Shown here piece after piece: positions 52,239-61,873 of a DNA stretch of 64,000 nucleotides. Origin of the DNA: Pseudonocardia sp. CNS-004 (lineage in GTDB: Bacteria > Actinomycetota > Actinomycetes > Mycobacteriales > Pseudonocardiaceae); NCBI GenBank assembly GCA_001942185.1, contig MKJV01000069.1, forward strand, positions 1 through 64,000, written 5' to 3'. Under the pieces are notes generated by a model. The model made no database searches and had not been told where the DNA came from. It was given only the letters and a program-made list of their open reading frames with translations. Numbering within the stretch: position 1 is the first letter of the stretch; each line of letters starts with the position of its first letter. Both the position numbers and the translations under genes were made by a program.

Positions 52239-52655
52239 TCAGGCGACCGTGGCGGCGGCGTAGGCGGCGTCGACGTCCGCAGCGGGGATGCGCACGTGCA
52301 GCGCGACCTCGCCGCCTGCCTCACCGACCGCGGCACTGACCCGGCGGGCCCAGGTGTGCTCGTAGACGGCGACGAGCGCCGAGGAGCCGGGTGGCATGCC
52401 GTCGCGGATCGTCTCGAGGTCGTCGGCCGACAGGAGCGCATCCCCGCGCGCGGTCAGCCGGGCGAGCCCGAACCGGTCGAGGTCCTCGTCGATCTCGACG
52501 ACGCGGACGTCACCGTCGTCCTGCGCCGCCACGAAGAGCAGGTCGAGGACCGTGATCGTGCCCTGGTCCACGAGTTCGGCCACCCCCTCGACCACGGTGG
52601 CGGGGACCTGCGGTTCGGGAAAGGTCAGGACGAGGATCTCGACGGGTCCTGTCAT
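52239..52655 (-). CDS. DUF6325 family protein
   Basis: A 138-residue soluble protein: MTGPVEILVLTFPEPQVPATVVEGVAELVDQGTITVLDLLFVAAQDDGDVRVVEIDED, then a long helical middle and GMPPGSSALVAVYEHTWARRVSAAVGEAGGEVALHVRIPAADVDAAY. The GSSALVAVYEHTWA stretch is typical of DUF6325, which is often found next to SHOCT proteins and assumed to be stress-related. No catalytic motif is visible. A regulon-type site lies 78 bases upstream. Confidence 0.88.
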   Translation of the reverse strand: MTGPVEILVLTFPEPQVPATVVEGVAELVDQGTITVLDLLFVAAQDDGDVRVVEIDEDLDRFGLARLTARGDALLSADDLETIRDGMPPGSSALVAVYEHTWARRVSAAVGEAGGEVALHVRIPAADVDAAYAAATVA

Positions 52656-52733
52656 CGGCCGGCTCCTCGGGTGTGACGGCTCGGGTGTGACGGCATCCGG
52701 CCGGACGGTAGGCGCGCCGGGCGGCCACCGGCC

Positions 52734-52750
52734 TCACCCATCGCGGGCGA
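52734..52750. promoter_or_regulatory. TCAYCC-N5-GGRTGA site (regulon site 5)
   Basis: TCACCC-ATCGC-GGGCGA, one mismatch, upstream of the DUF6325-SHOCT operon (minus strand, 78 bases). Confidence 0.5.
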
Positions 52751-52776
52751 TCCGCGGTCGCGGACCTCGGCGGTCG

Positions 52777-54497
52777 TCACGCGTCCGGAGCGTCCGTCCC
52801 GTCGTGATCGCGCACCCACGCGGTGGCGTCCCGGTGCGCCCGCTGCAGGGTGCGACCCACCCATTCGCCGCCCTGGTAGAGGTTCTCCTCCCCGAGCACG
52901 CGCAGGGCGCCGGTCACCCGCAGCTGCCGGCGGATCCGGGGGCTGTCCGTGACGACGACGAGCCGGCCGCCGACGCCGTGCAAGGCGGCCGCGTAGCGGG
53001 TGAGGACGTCGATGAAGGTGGCGCCCGCCTCGTCGGCGCCGCGCAGCCGCAAGATCACGGCGCTTGCCGCCGACGCCTCGGTCACGGCAGGCAGCTGGTC
53101 CTCCAGGGCGGGGGCCGAGGCGAAGAAGATGCTGCCGTAGGGCTGGAGCACGACGACCTGCCCGCCCGCGACGGTGGGGGGCGGCAGGGTTTCCCGCATC
53201 CGGTGCCCGTCGGCGAGGTGCAGCTGCCGGATCCGCAGCCCGCTGGATTGGCGCACGACGTGCAGGACGACCGAGAGCCCGACCCCGACCAGCACGGCGT
53301 ACTGCAGCGGCACGATCAGCGTCAGCACGAAGGTGGTGGCCATGACGGTCGCCTGGACGGCTCCGGTCCGGGCCACCGAGAGGATCTGGCGCGGGCGCAC
53401 CGAGCCGGCCCCGACGACGATCAGCAGTCCGGCGAGCGCGGGCATCGCGACGTAGCCGATGACGCCCCCGAGCAGCAGGATCACCACCGCCATGACGACG
53501 CCGGCGACGAGCAGGGCGAGCCGGGTGCGGGCCCCGGCCGCGGCGACCAGAGAGCTCGCCGACATGGACCCGCCCACGGGCATCCCCTGGAACAGCCCGG
53601 ATGCGAGGTTCCCGGCGCCTGACCGAGGAAGTCCTGCGACGGGTCGGGTCGCCGCCCGTCCGGGTTCGGCACGCCCGCCGACACGCCCGCGCCCTGGACC
53701 AGGCCGACGAACGCGAGCGAGAGCGCGGGCACCAGCAGGCCGGGGACCTCCGCGAATGCGGGCAGCACCGGCAGCGGGAGGGCGCGCGGCACGTCGAGGA
53801 CGTCGGCGAGCCGCTGCACCGGTGCGCCGAGGCCGCCGAACAGCATCCCGAGCCCCGAGCCCGCCGCGACGGCGACGACCAGACCGAGCGACCGCAGCGG
53901 GGTGCGCTGCAGCGCCAGGATGAGAACGACGGTGACGACGCCGACCGCCGTCGAGGCGAGATCGATCCGGTCGATCGTGAGCAGCAGCTGCACGGTCCGC
54001 GAAACCCGGCCGTCGCCCGGCGCGTCGTAGCCGGTGAAGTTGCCGAGCTGCCCGAGCACGATGTTGACCCCGACCGCGGTGATGAAGCCCGTCATGACCG
54101 GGGTGGAGACGAAGCGCAGCAGCCGTCCGAGCCGGGCCACCCCGGCCGCGATCATGACGATCCCGGTGAGGAGGGCGAGGGTGTACAGCGACCGCTCGGG
54201 ATCGGAGCGGGAGGCGAGGTCGACGTCGGCGACCACGATCGCCATGGCCCCGGTGGACTGCACCGCCATCAACGCGGTCCCGGTGAACAGCGCTCCACCC
54301 ATCATCCCGAACAGGTAGGAGTACAGCCCGGCAACCGGGTTGACCCCGGCGAGGAGCCCGCTGGCCAGGCCGTCGGGCACGCTCTCGACCCCGAGGACGA
54401 CCCCCGCCCTGGCGTCGGCGCCGAGCGTCGCGCGCCGGCAGGCCCTGCGTAGCGCGGCGAGCGGGGCGAGGGCCCGGCGGGCCCAGGCGGTCGTCAC
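52777..54497 (-). CDS. second SulP family transporter with STAS domain (frameshifted)
   Basis: About 574 residues. ARAGVVLGVESVPDGLASGLLAGVNPVAGLYSYLFGMMGGALFTGTALMAVQSTGAMAIVVAD is the SulP N-terminal core; FVSTPVMTGFITAVGVNIVLGQLGNFTGYDAPGD follows. A one-base shift near 53620 joins GVPNPDGRRPDPSQDFLGQ to NLASGLFQGMPVGGSMSASSLVAAAGARTR. The STAS-like C-terminus (QPYGSIFFASAPALEDQLP…AGATFIDVLTRYAAAL) is present. The start is uncertain: GTG 54497 is the best available, and no clear ribosome-binding site is seen. It abuts a truncated DUF389 gene head to head. Confidence 0.85.
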
Positions 54498-54570
54498 GGC
54501 CAGGCGGGCGACGAGCGGTCCCGGTCGTTGCGCCGTCCCATCCGCACATTCCCCCTTTGCGTCGCGCGCC

Positions 54571-55113
54571 TGCCTGCCCGGGGTGGCGATCGCGATCTCG
54601 CTGGTCCCACCCCTGTCCGTGGTCGGGCTGACGCTGGAGTCCGGGGCGCCCGGACAGGCGGCGGGCGCGTTGCTGCTGTTCGCCACGAACGTGACCGCGA
54701 TCATCGCCACCGGCACCGTCGTGCTCATCGGCTACCGGGTGCGTGCCGCAGCGGTTGCCGCGGGCCGGCCGGTCGGCAGGCTGCGCGCCCGGACCGTGGT
54801 CGTCGTCGGGTTGCTCGTCCTCGTCGTCGCGGTGCCGCTGGGGATCGGCAGCTACCAGGTCTTCCGCGACCACATGATCGTCATGACCGCACAGCCCGTG
54901 GCGGAGCGCTGGGCGGTGACCCGTTCCTGGGACGTCATCGGGGTGACCGTCCGGGAGGGCGTGCTGCAGGTCGCGGCCGCCGGGCCACCGCCGAGCGCCG
55001 ACGGCGCGTCCCTGCGGCAGGCGCTGGACGAGGCGGGGCTGGCGGACGTCCACGCGCACCTGTCACTGGTCGTCGGCGGGTCGCGTGACCTACCGGCCAC
55101 GCAGCCGGGATGA
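54571..55113 (+). pseudogene. DUF389 family protein, C-terminal remnant
   Basis: LPGVAIAISLVPPLSVVGLTLESGAPGQAAGALLLFATNVTAIIATGTVVLIGYRVR is the conserved last third of DUF389 membrane proteins, followed by VVVVGLLVLVVAVPLGIGSYQVFRDHMIV and a soluble tail ending HAHLSLVVGGSRDLP. The first half of the normal protein is absent: bases just upstream belong to the divergent SulP gene. Either a deletion fused the two loci or an assembly join occurred at about 54560. A short product from GTG 54583 remains possible. Confidence 0.7.
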
Positions 55114-55129
55114 CCGCTGTCATCCACGA

Positions 55130-55146
55130 CGGGTGACGCGCGAGCG
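55130..55146. promoter_or_regulatory. TCAYCC-N5-GGRTGA site (regulon site 6)
   Basis: TCATCC-ACGAC-GGGTGA, exact to consensus, 52 bases ahead of the DUF1269 gene. Confidence 0.65.
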
Positions 55147-55198
55147 AACGCCGCCGCGCACGCTCACGGTGCCGGACCCACACACCGAAGGAGACGAC

Positions 55199-55687
55199 AT
55201 GGCCACCCTCAGCGTCTGGAAGTTCGACAGCGAGACGGGCGCCGACGAGGCCGTCCGCACGCTGGAGAACCTCGCGAAGCAAGAGTTGATCAAGATCCAC
55301 GACGCGGCGACGGTGTCGTGGAAAGTCGACGCCAAACGGCCGAAGACACGGCAGCTGAACAACCTCGCCGGCGCCGGAGCACTCGGCGGCATGTTCTGGG
55401 GCCTGCTGTTCGGCCTGATCTTCTTCGTGCCCCTGCTCGGCGCCGCGATCGGCGCCGCCACCGGCGCGATCGGCGGCGCCCTCACCGACGTCGGCATCGA
55501 CGACGACTTCATCAAACAAACCCGCGACCAGGTCACCCCCGGCACCTCCGCCCTGTTCCTCCTGTCCTCCGACGCCGTGATCGACAAGGTCCAGGAAGCC
55601 TTCGCCGGTCAACACAAGCCGCAGCTGATCTCGACCAACCTGTCCACGGAACAGGAAGAGGCACTGCGCACGACCTTCTCCGAGTGA
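55199..55687 (+). CDS. DUF1269 domain-containing membrane-associated protein
   Basis: A 162-residue protein. MATLSVWKFDSETGADEAVRTLENLAKQELIKIHDAATVSW opens it. A hydrophobic glycine-rich hairpin follows (GAGALGGMFWGLLFGLIFFVPLLGAAIGAATGAIGGAL), then DDFIKQTRDQVTPGTSALFLLSSDAVIDKV, all diagnostic of DUF1269. These proteins are linked to general stress responses in other bacteria, but their activity is unknown. ATG 55199 follows GAAGGAG. An exact regulon site lies upstream. Confidence 0.93.
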   Translation: MATLSVWKFDSETGADEAVRTLENLAKQELIKIHDAATVSWKVDAKRPKTRQLNNLAGAGALGGMFWGLLFGLIFFVPLLGAAIGAATGAIGGALTDVGIDDDFIKQTRDQVTPGTSALFLLSSDAVIDKVQEAFAGQHKPQLISTNLSTEQEEALRTTFSE

Positions 55688-55750
55688 GATTCGGACCCCG
55701 AAGGCACCGGATCGCGCCGCGAACCCGCCCGATGACGGCGGAACGACGAC

Positions 55751-56277
55751 GTGCGTGATCCGGTGCCTCGGCGCGTGGTCGTCCGCTCGTTGCTGCGCTC
55801 GGCGTCGGCGGCGGCACTCCTCGTGCTGGCCTACTACGTGCTTCCGCTCGACGCGGGGCTCGGCGCGGCGCTGGCCTGGCTCGTGCTCGGGCCGGCCGCG
55901 GTCGCCGCCGTGCTGGTGTGGCAGCTGCGCGCGATCGTCGCGGCTCCCCATCCGCGCCTACGGGCGATCACGCCCTCGCGGTGGGCGTGCCCATGCTGCT
56001 GGTCGTGTTCGCGGCGACGTACCTGCTCCTCGCCGAGAACACCCCGGGGAGCTTCTCCCAGCCGCTGGATCGCACGGGCGCGCTGTACTTCGCCGTGACG
56101 GTGCTGGCGACCGTGGGTTTCGGCGACATCGCGCCGGTGACGTCCACGGCTCGGACCGTGACGATGGTGCAGATGCTGCTCGACCTGATCGCGTTCGGTT
56201 TCGCCGCGAAGGTGGTCGTCGAGGCCGTCGACGAAGGCCTGCGCCGTCGCTCCGGAGGGGACGCGGAGCCACGGTAG
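55751..56277 (+). CDS. two-pore-helix potassium channel family protein (frameshifted)
   Basis: About 176 residues with three to four hydrophobic segments. RSLLRSASAAALLVLAYYVLPL and LAWLVLGPAAVAAVLVWQLR come first. After a one-base shift near 55955, LAVGVPMLLVVFAATYLLLAENTPGSF leads to the pore LYFAVTVLATVGFGDIAPVTSTAR, whose TVGFGD is the K+ selectivity filter. A last helix MVQMLLDLIAFGFAAKVVVEAV follows. There is no RCK domain, so gating is by another means. Starts with GTG 55751, 63 bases after DUF1269. Confidence 0.88.
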
Positions 56278-56311
56278 GCGCCGCACGCCGACGGGTCCGG
56301 ACCGAACGAGC

Positions 56312-56926
56312 TCAGGCGCTGGATCCCGCCGGGTTCGCCGCGGCCTGCTCCGGGGCAGGGCTGTGGGCGCGCCGCGCCATCAGACCCTGGATCACGAACG
56401 CCACGCCGACGACCACGAGCACGACCCCGAACAGCCAGGTCAGGACGACGAGGCTGGTGCCCGGGTACACCAGCACGACGGCACCGCCGATCATCGACAG
56501 GACGCCGGCGGCGATCCCCCAGCCGCGCGCCGCACCCCGTTCCGAGCTCACCGCGTCCACGACCCCGGAGATGCCCTGCACCACCCACAGCGCCCCGATC
56601 ACCAGGCCGAGGACCAGCGCGGTCTGCAGCGTCGCCCGCAGGCACAGCAACCCGACCAGGATCGACAACGCCCCGAGCAGCACCGACAGCACGCGACCAC
56701 CGGGTTCGCGGCCGGCCGCGAACGCCGAGACCAGCTGCAACACGCCGGCCACGAGCAGCTGCACCGCGAACAACCACGCGATGACCACGATCGTCGCGCC
56801 CGGCCACGCGAGGACGAGCACGCCGATGAGGATGCTCAGCACGCCGGAGCCGATCACGAGGGCCGGTGAGTCCGCCACCCGTGTGAGGCCCTGCGCCGCC
56901 GTGCCGTCCGGTCCGTGTCGGCTCAT
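56312..56926 (-). CDS. HdeD family acid-resistance protein
   Basis: A 204-residue protein with six predicted helices in three repeated pairs: ALVIGSGVLSILIGVLVLAWPGATIVVIAWLFAVQLLVAGVLQLV, VLSVLLGALSILVGLLCLRATLQTALVLGLVIGALWVVQGISGV and IAAGVLSMIGGAVVLVYPGTSLVVLTWLFGVVLVVVGVAFVIQGL. The repeated GVLSxxxGxxxLxxPG motif is the HdeD/DUF308 signature. It is associated with acid and other stress in enterobacteria; the role here is inferred. ATG 56926 follows GAGGAC. Convergent with the K+ channel gene. Confidence 0.92.
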   Translation of the reverse strand: MSRHGPDGTAAQGLTRVADSPALVIGSGVLSILIGVLVLAWPGATIVVIAWLFAVQLLVAGVLQLVSAFAAGREPGGRVLSVLLGALSILVGLLCLRATLQTALVLGLVIGALWVVQGISGVVDAVSSERGAARGWGIAAGVLSMIGGAVVLVYPGTSLVVLTWLFGVVLVVVGVAFVIQGLMARRAHSPAPEQAAANPAGSSA

Positions 56927-57028
56927 CCCGTCCTCCTCGTTCCGCACCGTCTCGCTCGTGGCCGTCGTCGCACGGAGCATCGACGTCCGCGACCAGGCCC
57001 ACCTCCCCCGAACCAGGTGACACGGCTG

Positions 57029-59669
57029 CTACCTCTGGCGCATGCCGATCGCGAGCAGCCCGTTCTCGTGTGCCGCGAGCACTGCCAGCCGCCTGCTGCT
57101 GACCCCGAGCTTCGTGTAGATCGACCGCACGTGGGTCTTGATCGTGTTCACCGAGACCGTGAGGTCGTCGGCGATCTCGTCCAGTGACAACATCGACGGG
57201 AGCAGTCCGAGGACGGTGAGCTCCCGTTCGCTGAGCACCGCCTGTCGTTGCAGCGCATCACGCGCCCCGCGGTGAGCGCACGCTCGGCGAACCCGTCGGA
57301 GGCGCCGGAGGTGCCGAGGTGGTGTACGAGCAGCTCGCGGACCCCGGGCCCGGTGTGCAGGAACGGCCGGAGCGCTTCGAGCGGTTCGGCGATGCCCAGG
57401 GAGCTCTGCAGCGCCCTGCGGGCGGCGGGCCGGTCCCCGTGGGCGATGGCGAGGGCGGCTTCCAGCAACCACGCATCGACGGGGGTGTGCGCGAGAACGG
57501 GCCGGACCTCCTCGTCCAGAACCGGTCGGAGTACCGCTCGCGCGTGCTCGTGGCGGCCGCCGGCAGCGTCCGTCCACGCCTGCATCACCAGGAGCTCCGC
57601 GTTGGCGCCGGTGCGGTCGGCGAGCCATCCCCGCACCGTTCGCGCCGCCGTGGAGTGGCCGAGGAGCAGCGCTGCGCGGAACTCCAGCACGGCGAGTGCG
57701 GCGACCTGCTGCGGATCGGCCGGACGGTCGCCGAACTCCGTCCGCGTCTGTTGCAGCTCGGTCAGGCCTGCTGCCCGGCCCCCGCGGTCGAAGACGGCCG
57801 CGCCGTGGATGCTGCGCAGCATGCACCACAGCTGTGGCGACGACGCCGTGGCGCTCAGCCCCAGCCCCTCGGTCGCCAGGCGCTCGGCGGCAACGGTTTC
57901 CGTGCGCATGAGCGCCGAGTAGGCCAGCATCGCCGTCGCCGCGCCGGCCCAGGACGTGTCCGTCCAACCGTGCTCGGCTGCTGCCGCACGGACCTCGTCG
58001 CTCATGGCCCGCATCGTGCGGGTGTCACCCCCGGAGCCCGCGACGACCGCCAGTAGCGCGAGGTTCTGCATCGTCAGGTAGTCGAAGCCCTGGTCACGGC
58101 TGATGTGCAGTGCGGTTTCGAACTCGGCGCGTGCGCCGCCGAGGTCGTCCTGGCCGAGCCGCGCCGTACCCCGGCTCATGTGCGCGAGGGCCTCCAGCTC
58201 GGGCTCGACGGGCAGCTCACGAATCTCCTTCACGACCGAGGCGACGACCGGATCGCCAGCCGGTGCCGATCCGATCGGCGTATCCGCAGCAGCGCTGAAC
58301 TGCTCGGTCACCGCGCGGAGCACCGCGAGGCCGGCTTGATCGTGGGCGGGCCAGGATCGCCGCGCGCGGCGCAGGTCCTCGCGGGCCGTGACGAGTTCAC
58401 CGGCCTCGAGGTGGGTCAGCGCCGAGGTCAGCGCGAGCCAGGGATCGGATCCGATGGTTTGTGCACCCGCGATGCTCAGGGCGCGTCGCAGCGGCCCGTG
58501 GTTCCCGGCGACGATCAACGGAACGGCGAAGCGGTGCAGCAGGTCCGTCAGCAGGTCGAGATCCTGTCCCTGCGTCGCGTGCTCGAGCGCCTGGACCGGT
58601 TCCGGCCTGCCGGCCCACCACCTGGCGGCCGCGCGGTGCAGCTCGGCGGCCTGTTCCACGCCCTGTCTGCGCAGGTCGGCGCGCAGGTAGGTCTGCAGGA
58701 GCTGCTGGATGCGGTAGGAGTCGCGGTGCGGCCCGCCGGAGGACAGCAGGGCGGAGTCGTGCTCGATCCGGTCGAGCAGGCGGCCCGCGTCCTGCCGGCC
58801 GGTCAGCGCGGCGGCCAGACCGGTCGGGATCGGCTCGCTGATGCTGATCAGCCGCAGGAACTCCTGCACGTCGTCGGGAAAGCCGGACAGGACCTCCCCC
58901 ACGAGGTAGTCCGCGACACTGCGCTCGTCGCCCGAGAACCGATCGAGGAAGCCGTCCGGGTCCGGGGACGCCGCCGCGCCGGACACGGCCAGGCGCAGGC
59001 CGGCCGCCCATCCCCCGGTCTGCTGGTGCAGAAGATCGACCCCGGCGGAGGTGAGTTGCAGTCCCGACCTCTCCAGGAGCGCTTCCGTCTCCGCCCGGGA
59101 GAATCGCAGGTGGGATGCCCGAACCTCGCGGAGCCGACCCGCGAGGCGTAGGCGGGGGAGCGCCAACGGGGGGTCGGCGCGGCTGGACAGGACGAGCTGG
59201 ACGCCGGGGCAGCGGGCGCGGGTGAGGATCTGCACGCCGTGCAGTGCCTGGGAGTCGGTCAGCTCGTGGACGTCGTCGAGTACCAGCCGGATCGGTCGGG
59301 GCAGGGCCTCGAGGGCGTCGACGAGCTCGGCGAGGAACTCCGGCTGGGCGTCGGCTCGCCAGACCCACGGCTGGTGCAGTCGGCTGGTGCTGGGAACCTG
59401 CGTGCTCGCCACGACCGAGGCGACGACCGAGGACCAGAGCCTCCTCGGGTCGTTGTCGTCGGGGTCGAGGCTGACCCAGGCGGTGTCCGCCGTGGTGTCG
59501 GTCCGCGACCAGTCCGCCAGCAGCAACGTCTTGCCGTACCCGGCCGCGCGCAGACGAGCACGACCTCGCAGGCGAGGGCCGCCTCGAGGCTCGTGCGCAA
59601 TTCCGTCCGGACGACGAATTCCGGCGGAATCGATGGAATTGAGATCTTGACGTTCGGGACGAACGCCAC
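57029..59669 (-). CDS. MalT-like LuxR-family ATP-dependent regulator (two frameshifts)
   Basis: About 880 residues. VKISIPSIPPEFVVRTELRTSLEAAL is the MalT-type opening. A one-base shift near 59550 restores the Walker A motif AGYGKTLLLADW, then TAWVSLDPDDNDPRRLWSSVVAS and LVLDDVHELTDSQAL (Walker B). The middle is winged-helix plus helical repeats. A second shift near 57250 restores the C-terminal LuxR domain LSERELTVLGLLPSMLSLDEIADDLTVSVNTIKTHVRSIYTKLGVSSR. GTG 59669 has GGGAGG at good spacing; GTG 59678 does not. It is the only transcription regulator in the 43.3-64 kb island and thus a candidate for its operator, though MalT itself binds direct repeats. Confidence 0.9.
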
Positions 59670-59973
59670 GGCGATCACCTCCCGATAGGCGCCCCCGCGC
59701 CGTGCGATCCCCCCGTTAGCGACCCGAGCTGATCTTCCCCATCAGTCGGACCGAAGCCGGATTTCCGGCAGCACGGGATCGTCACGATAACGGCGCGCCG
59801 GCGGCGGGTGTCCACCGGGCAGAACCACTACTACCTGCTGCGACAGGCCCGGCGCCCGCCCGAACGCGCGGCTGCACCAGGTCCGTTCGGCGGAACGCGG
59901 CGGCCGCCGTAATCGCGCAGCGTGACCTTCGGGCAAAATGTGCGGATACAATTGTCGCCGAGCGCGAACCCCA
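59670..59973. other. 304-base intergenic region upstream of the MalT-like regulator
   Basis: No convincing gene on either strand. It must hold the promoter of the regulator; I find no copy of the TCAYCC-N5-GGRTGA site in it. A locally AT-rich patch (AAAATGTGCGGATACAATTG) lies near 59935-59955, toward the 3' end of the DUF7144 gene. Confidence 0.4.
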
Positions 59974-60438
59974 TCATCGTTTCGCCGCCTCACGGTCGAA
60001 CGAGCACAACGCCCAGATCACGACGACGTCGAACGCGATGATCAACAAGGCCCACACGGGGTAGTAGGGGACGAACAGGAAGTTCGCGATCATGCTCAGC
60101 ACCGCGAGCGTGATCCCGACGATCCGGGCCCACAGCTGCCCCGCGAGCACACCACAGCCCGCGGCGAGGACGAGGATCCCGGCGAGCAGGTGGATCCAAC
60201 CCCAGGTCGTCACATCGACGGAGAACATGTACTCGCTGCCGACGACGTAGATCTCGTTCCGGAAGAGCGCGACCAGACCCGCGATGGCGTGGAAGATCCC
60301 GATGACGATCATGAGGGAGCCCGCGAACACGGCGAACCCGGCCGCCCAGGGCGAGACCGCATCGCGCCCGGCCGTCTCGTGGTAGCCGGGCCGGCTGTCG
60401 GGCCGGCTGTCGGGCGCGGTCTCGTGCGATGTGGACAT
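59974..60438 (-). CDS. DUF7144 family membrane protein (paralogue 2)
   Basis: A 154-residue, four-helix protein with a hydrophilic 30-residue head (SHETAPDSRPDSRPGYHETAG). Family signatures: WAAGFAVFAGSLMIVIGIFHAIAGLVALFRNEIYVV, VDVTTWGWIHLLAGILVLAAGCGVLAGQLWARIVGITLAVLSMIANFLFVPYYPVWALLIIAFDVVVIWALCSFD. It is the closest of the four to the family pattern. ATG 60438 has GGAGAAGG upstream. A perfect regulon site lies 114 bases upstream. Confidence 0.88.
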   Translation of the reverse strand: MSTSHETAPDSRPDSRPGYHETAGRDAVSPWAAGFAVFAGSLMIVIGIFHAIAGLVALFRNEIYVVGSEYMFSVDVTTWGWIHLLAGILVLAAGCGVLAGQLWARIVGITLAVLSMIANFLFVPYYPVWALLIIAFDVVVIWALCSFDREAAKR

Positions 60439-60472
60439 GGGCCTTCTCCGGGGTGGTTCAACGGTGTCGACA

Positions 60473-60697
60473 TCAGCTGTGTCGACTCTGCGGTGCCGGC
60501 CGGTCGCCCCGGGTATCCGGCCCTGCGAGCGTCGCGATGTGCGGCGGCGGTTTCGTCACCCGGCACGGGTGAGCCGGGACCACGCCCCGCCGCGTGGATC
60601 GCTCCCGCCTACCGAGCAGCTCGAGCTCGAGCCGCTCCATCGCGAGCAGGAACACACAGATCAGGAGGGGGACCAGGACCACGACCAGGACCACCAC
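60473..60697 (-). CDS. small single-pass membrane protein
   Basis: Reading of 74 codons from GTG 60697, which follows AGGAGGT at ideal spacing. VVLVVVLVPLLICVFLLAMERLELELLG is one hydrophobic helix followed by an acidic/basic amphipathic segment, as in small actinobacterial membrane proteins of unknown role. The last 35 residues (PAHPCRVTKPPPH…) look non-native and overlap a perfect regulon palindrome, so the true protein probably ends near LLGRRERS and one base may be missing. Confidence 0.6.
   Translation of the reverse strand: MVVLVVVLVPLLICVFLLAMERLELELLGRRERSTRRGVVPAHPCRVTKPPPHIATLAGPDTRGDRPAPQSRHS
60553..60569. promoter_or_regulatory. TCAYCC-N5-GGRTGA site (regulon site 7)
   Basis: TCACCC-GGCAC-GGGTGA, exact and perfectly symmetric, 114 bases ahead of DUF7144 paralogue 2. 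It falls inside the doubtful 3' part of the small membrane protein reading. Confidence 0.65.
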
Positions 60698-60809
60698 GAC
60701 ACCTCCTGCGAGAGATCGGGCCGGCGACACCGGATGAGGTAGGACCGTTCACCAGGTGCCGGGAGCCCGCATCACCCTTCGGGTAGGAACCGAGCCACCC
60801 CCGCTCGAC

Positions 60810-61098
60810 TCAGGCGTCGAACCACACGTCGACGAGGTCGATCGCGGTCAGACCCTGATCCGCCGCGATCCGTTCGAGTGCTGACGCGAGTCGCAGAGCC
60901 AGGTCGACAGCGACGTCGGACAGGCCATCGGATCCGTGCTCGGCGAGCACGGAGGAAGCGACGCTGCGCGCCGCCGATTCCTTCTGATCCTCGTCCTGAT
61001 CCTCGTCGCGGTCGGCCAGCACGCCTCGAAGCAACTCGTAGGCCCGGGCGCGACGCGAGATCGACGGAATCGTCGCGGCCCGTCCTGTCCTCGCCCAC
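60810..61098 (-). CDS. small uncharacterised protein, paralogue of 61309-61572 (probable frameshift)
   Basis: About 95 residues. The C-terminal portion RARAYELLRGVLADRDEDQDEDQKE, then DVAVDLALRLASALERIAADQGLTAIDLVDVWFDA aligns along its length with the divergent neighbour (…RRLLEAMRAVLSDD…ALSLALAEALDRIARHQELDTADLAEVWFAD). No in-frame start lies near. GTG 61098, with GGAGG 8 bases upstream, gives VGEDRTGRDDSVDLAS, and one lost base near 61040 would join it to ARAYELL. The family is unknown to me. Confidence 0.55.
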
Positions 61099-61308
61099 GC
61101 GTCACTCCTCCGGGGCCTGACCGGATGTACGGCTCCAGCCGTGTGATGATCCACGCTGCAGCCTCCGGCTTCGTCACGGACAGTACCCACGAATGGAGCT
61201 GTCCGTCCCTGCGGGGCACCCGGTGCGGCGCGTCCGGGCGGGCTACAGTGGCCGACTTCGTCCGGTCGAGGAGCAACGCCGCTCACCATCGACTTGAGGA
61301 GCACGAGC

Positions 61309-61572
61309 GTGAGTCATCCACCTGAAGGGGCGGGCACCCAGCGGAGACTCCTCGAGGCCATGCGCGCGGTCCTGTCCGATGACCACAACTACGAACGAGG
61401 GCTGGCCGCCCTGCGAGCGATGGTCGACCGAATCGCACGCGAGGACGGCGAGGACGAGCTCTGCGACTTCACCGTGGCGCTCTCGCTCGCACTGGCAGAG
61501 GCGCTCGACCGGATCGCCCGCCACCAGGAGCTCGACACGGCCGATCTCGCGGAGGTCTGGTTCGCGGACTGA
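61309..61572 (+). CDS. small uncharacterised acidic protein
   Basis: An 87-residue, probably all-helical soluble protein: SHPPEGAGTQRRLLEAMRAVLSDDHNYERGLAALRAMVDRIAREDGEDELCDFTVALSLALAEALDRIARHQELDTADLAEVWFAD. GTG 61309 follows GAGGAG by 7 bases. I do not recognise the family. The C-terminal D-L-x-x-V-W-F motif is shared with the divergent paralogue at 60810-61098 and may be an interaction motif. A -10-like TACAGT lies in the 210-base gap between the pair. Confidence 0.7.
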   Translation: MSHPPEGAGTQRRLLEAMRAVLSDDHNYERGLAALRAMVDRIAREDGEDELCDFTVALSLALAEALDRIARHQELDTADLAEVWFAD

Positions 61573-61590
61573 CGACCCGACCGGCTCGGG

Positions 61591-61800
61591 TCAGCCGTCC
61601 GGCAGCCGTTGCAGGGAGACCACCTGCAGCCCCATGGCGTTGCAGAGCGCGAGCAGATCACGCAGCTCGGCCGGCTCCGACAGCTCCCCGAACATGATCG
61701 TCTGTGGCGGGACGGGACGCACGTCCATCGTGCGGAACGCACCTCGGGCACGCTCGGAGAGGCGACCGTTGACCCGTACCTCGTACCGCGCACGATCCAT
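61591..61800 (-). CDS. small uncharacterised protein of the RYExRVxGRLSExAR type (copy 1)
   Basis: A 69-residue protein: MDRARYEVRVNGRLSERARGAFRTMDVRPVPPQTIMFGELSEPAELRDLLALCNAMGLQVVSLQRLPDG. The pattern suggests a small alpha/beta fold (strand, helix, strand-strand, helix, strand). Clear paralogue of 63071-63271. Conserved points are RYE-RV-GRL, the DMRV/TMDVRP strand, E-T-I-G, a helix, then LG(I/L)xVVS. The family is unnamed to my knowledge. ATG 61800 follows GAGGAG. A near-consensus regulon site lies 73 bases upstream. Confidence 0.75.
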   Translation of the reverse strand: MDRARYEVRVNGRLSERARGAFRTMDVRPVPPQTIMFGELSEPAELRDLLALCNAMGLQVVSLQRLPDG

Positions 61801-61873
61801 CGTCGACCTCCTCTCCTCTTCGCCCACCGGCCGGGCAGGACCGTCAGCCTCGCCCACCCGAGCTCACCCGGCA

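Noticed and set aside
60772-60786. TCACCC-TTC-GGGTAG upstream of the small membrane protein as a twelfth regulon site
   Set aside because: Right half-site present but spacing is three and the second arm is imperfect; not counted.
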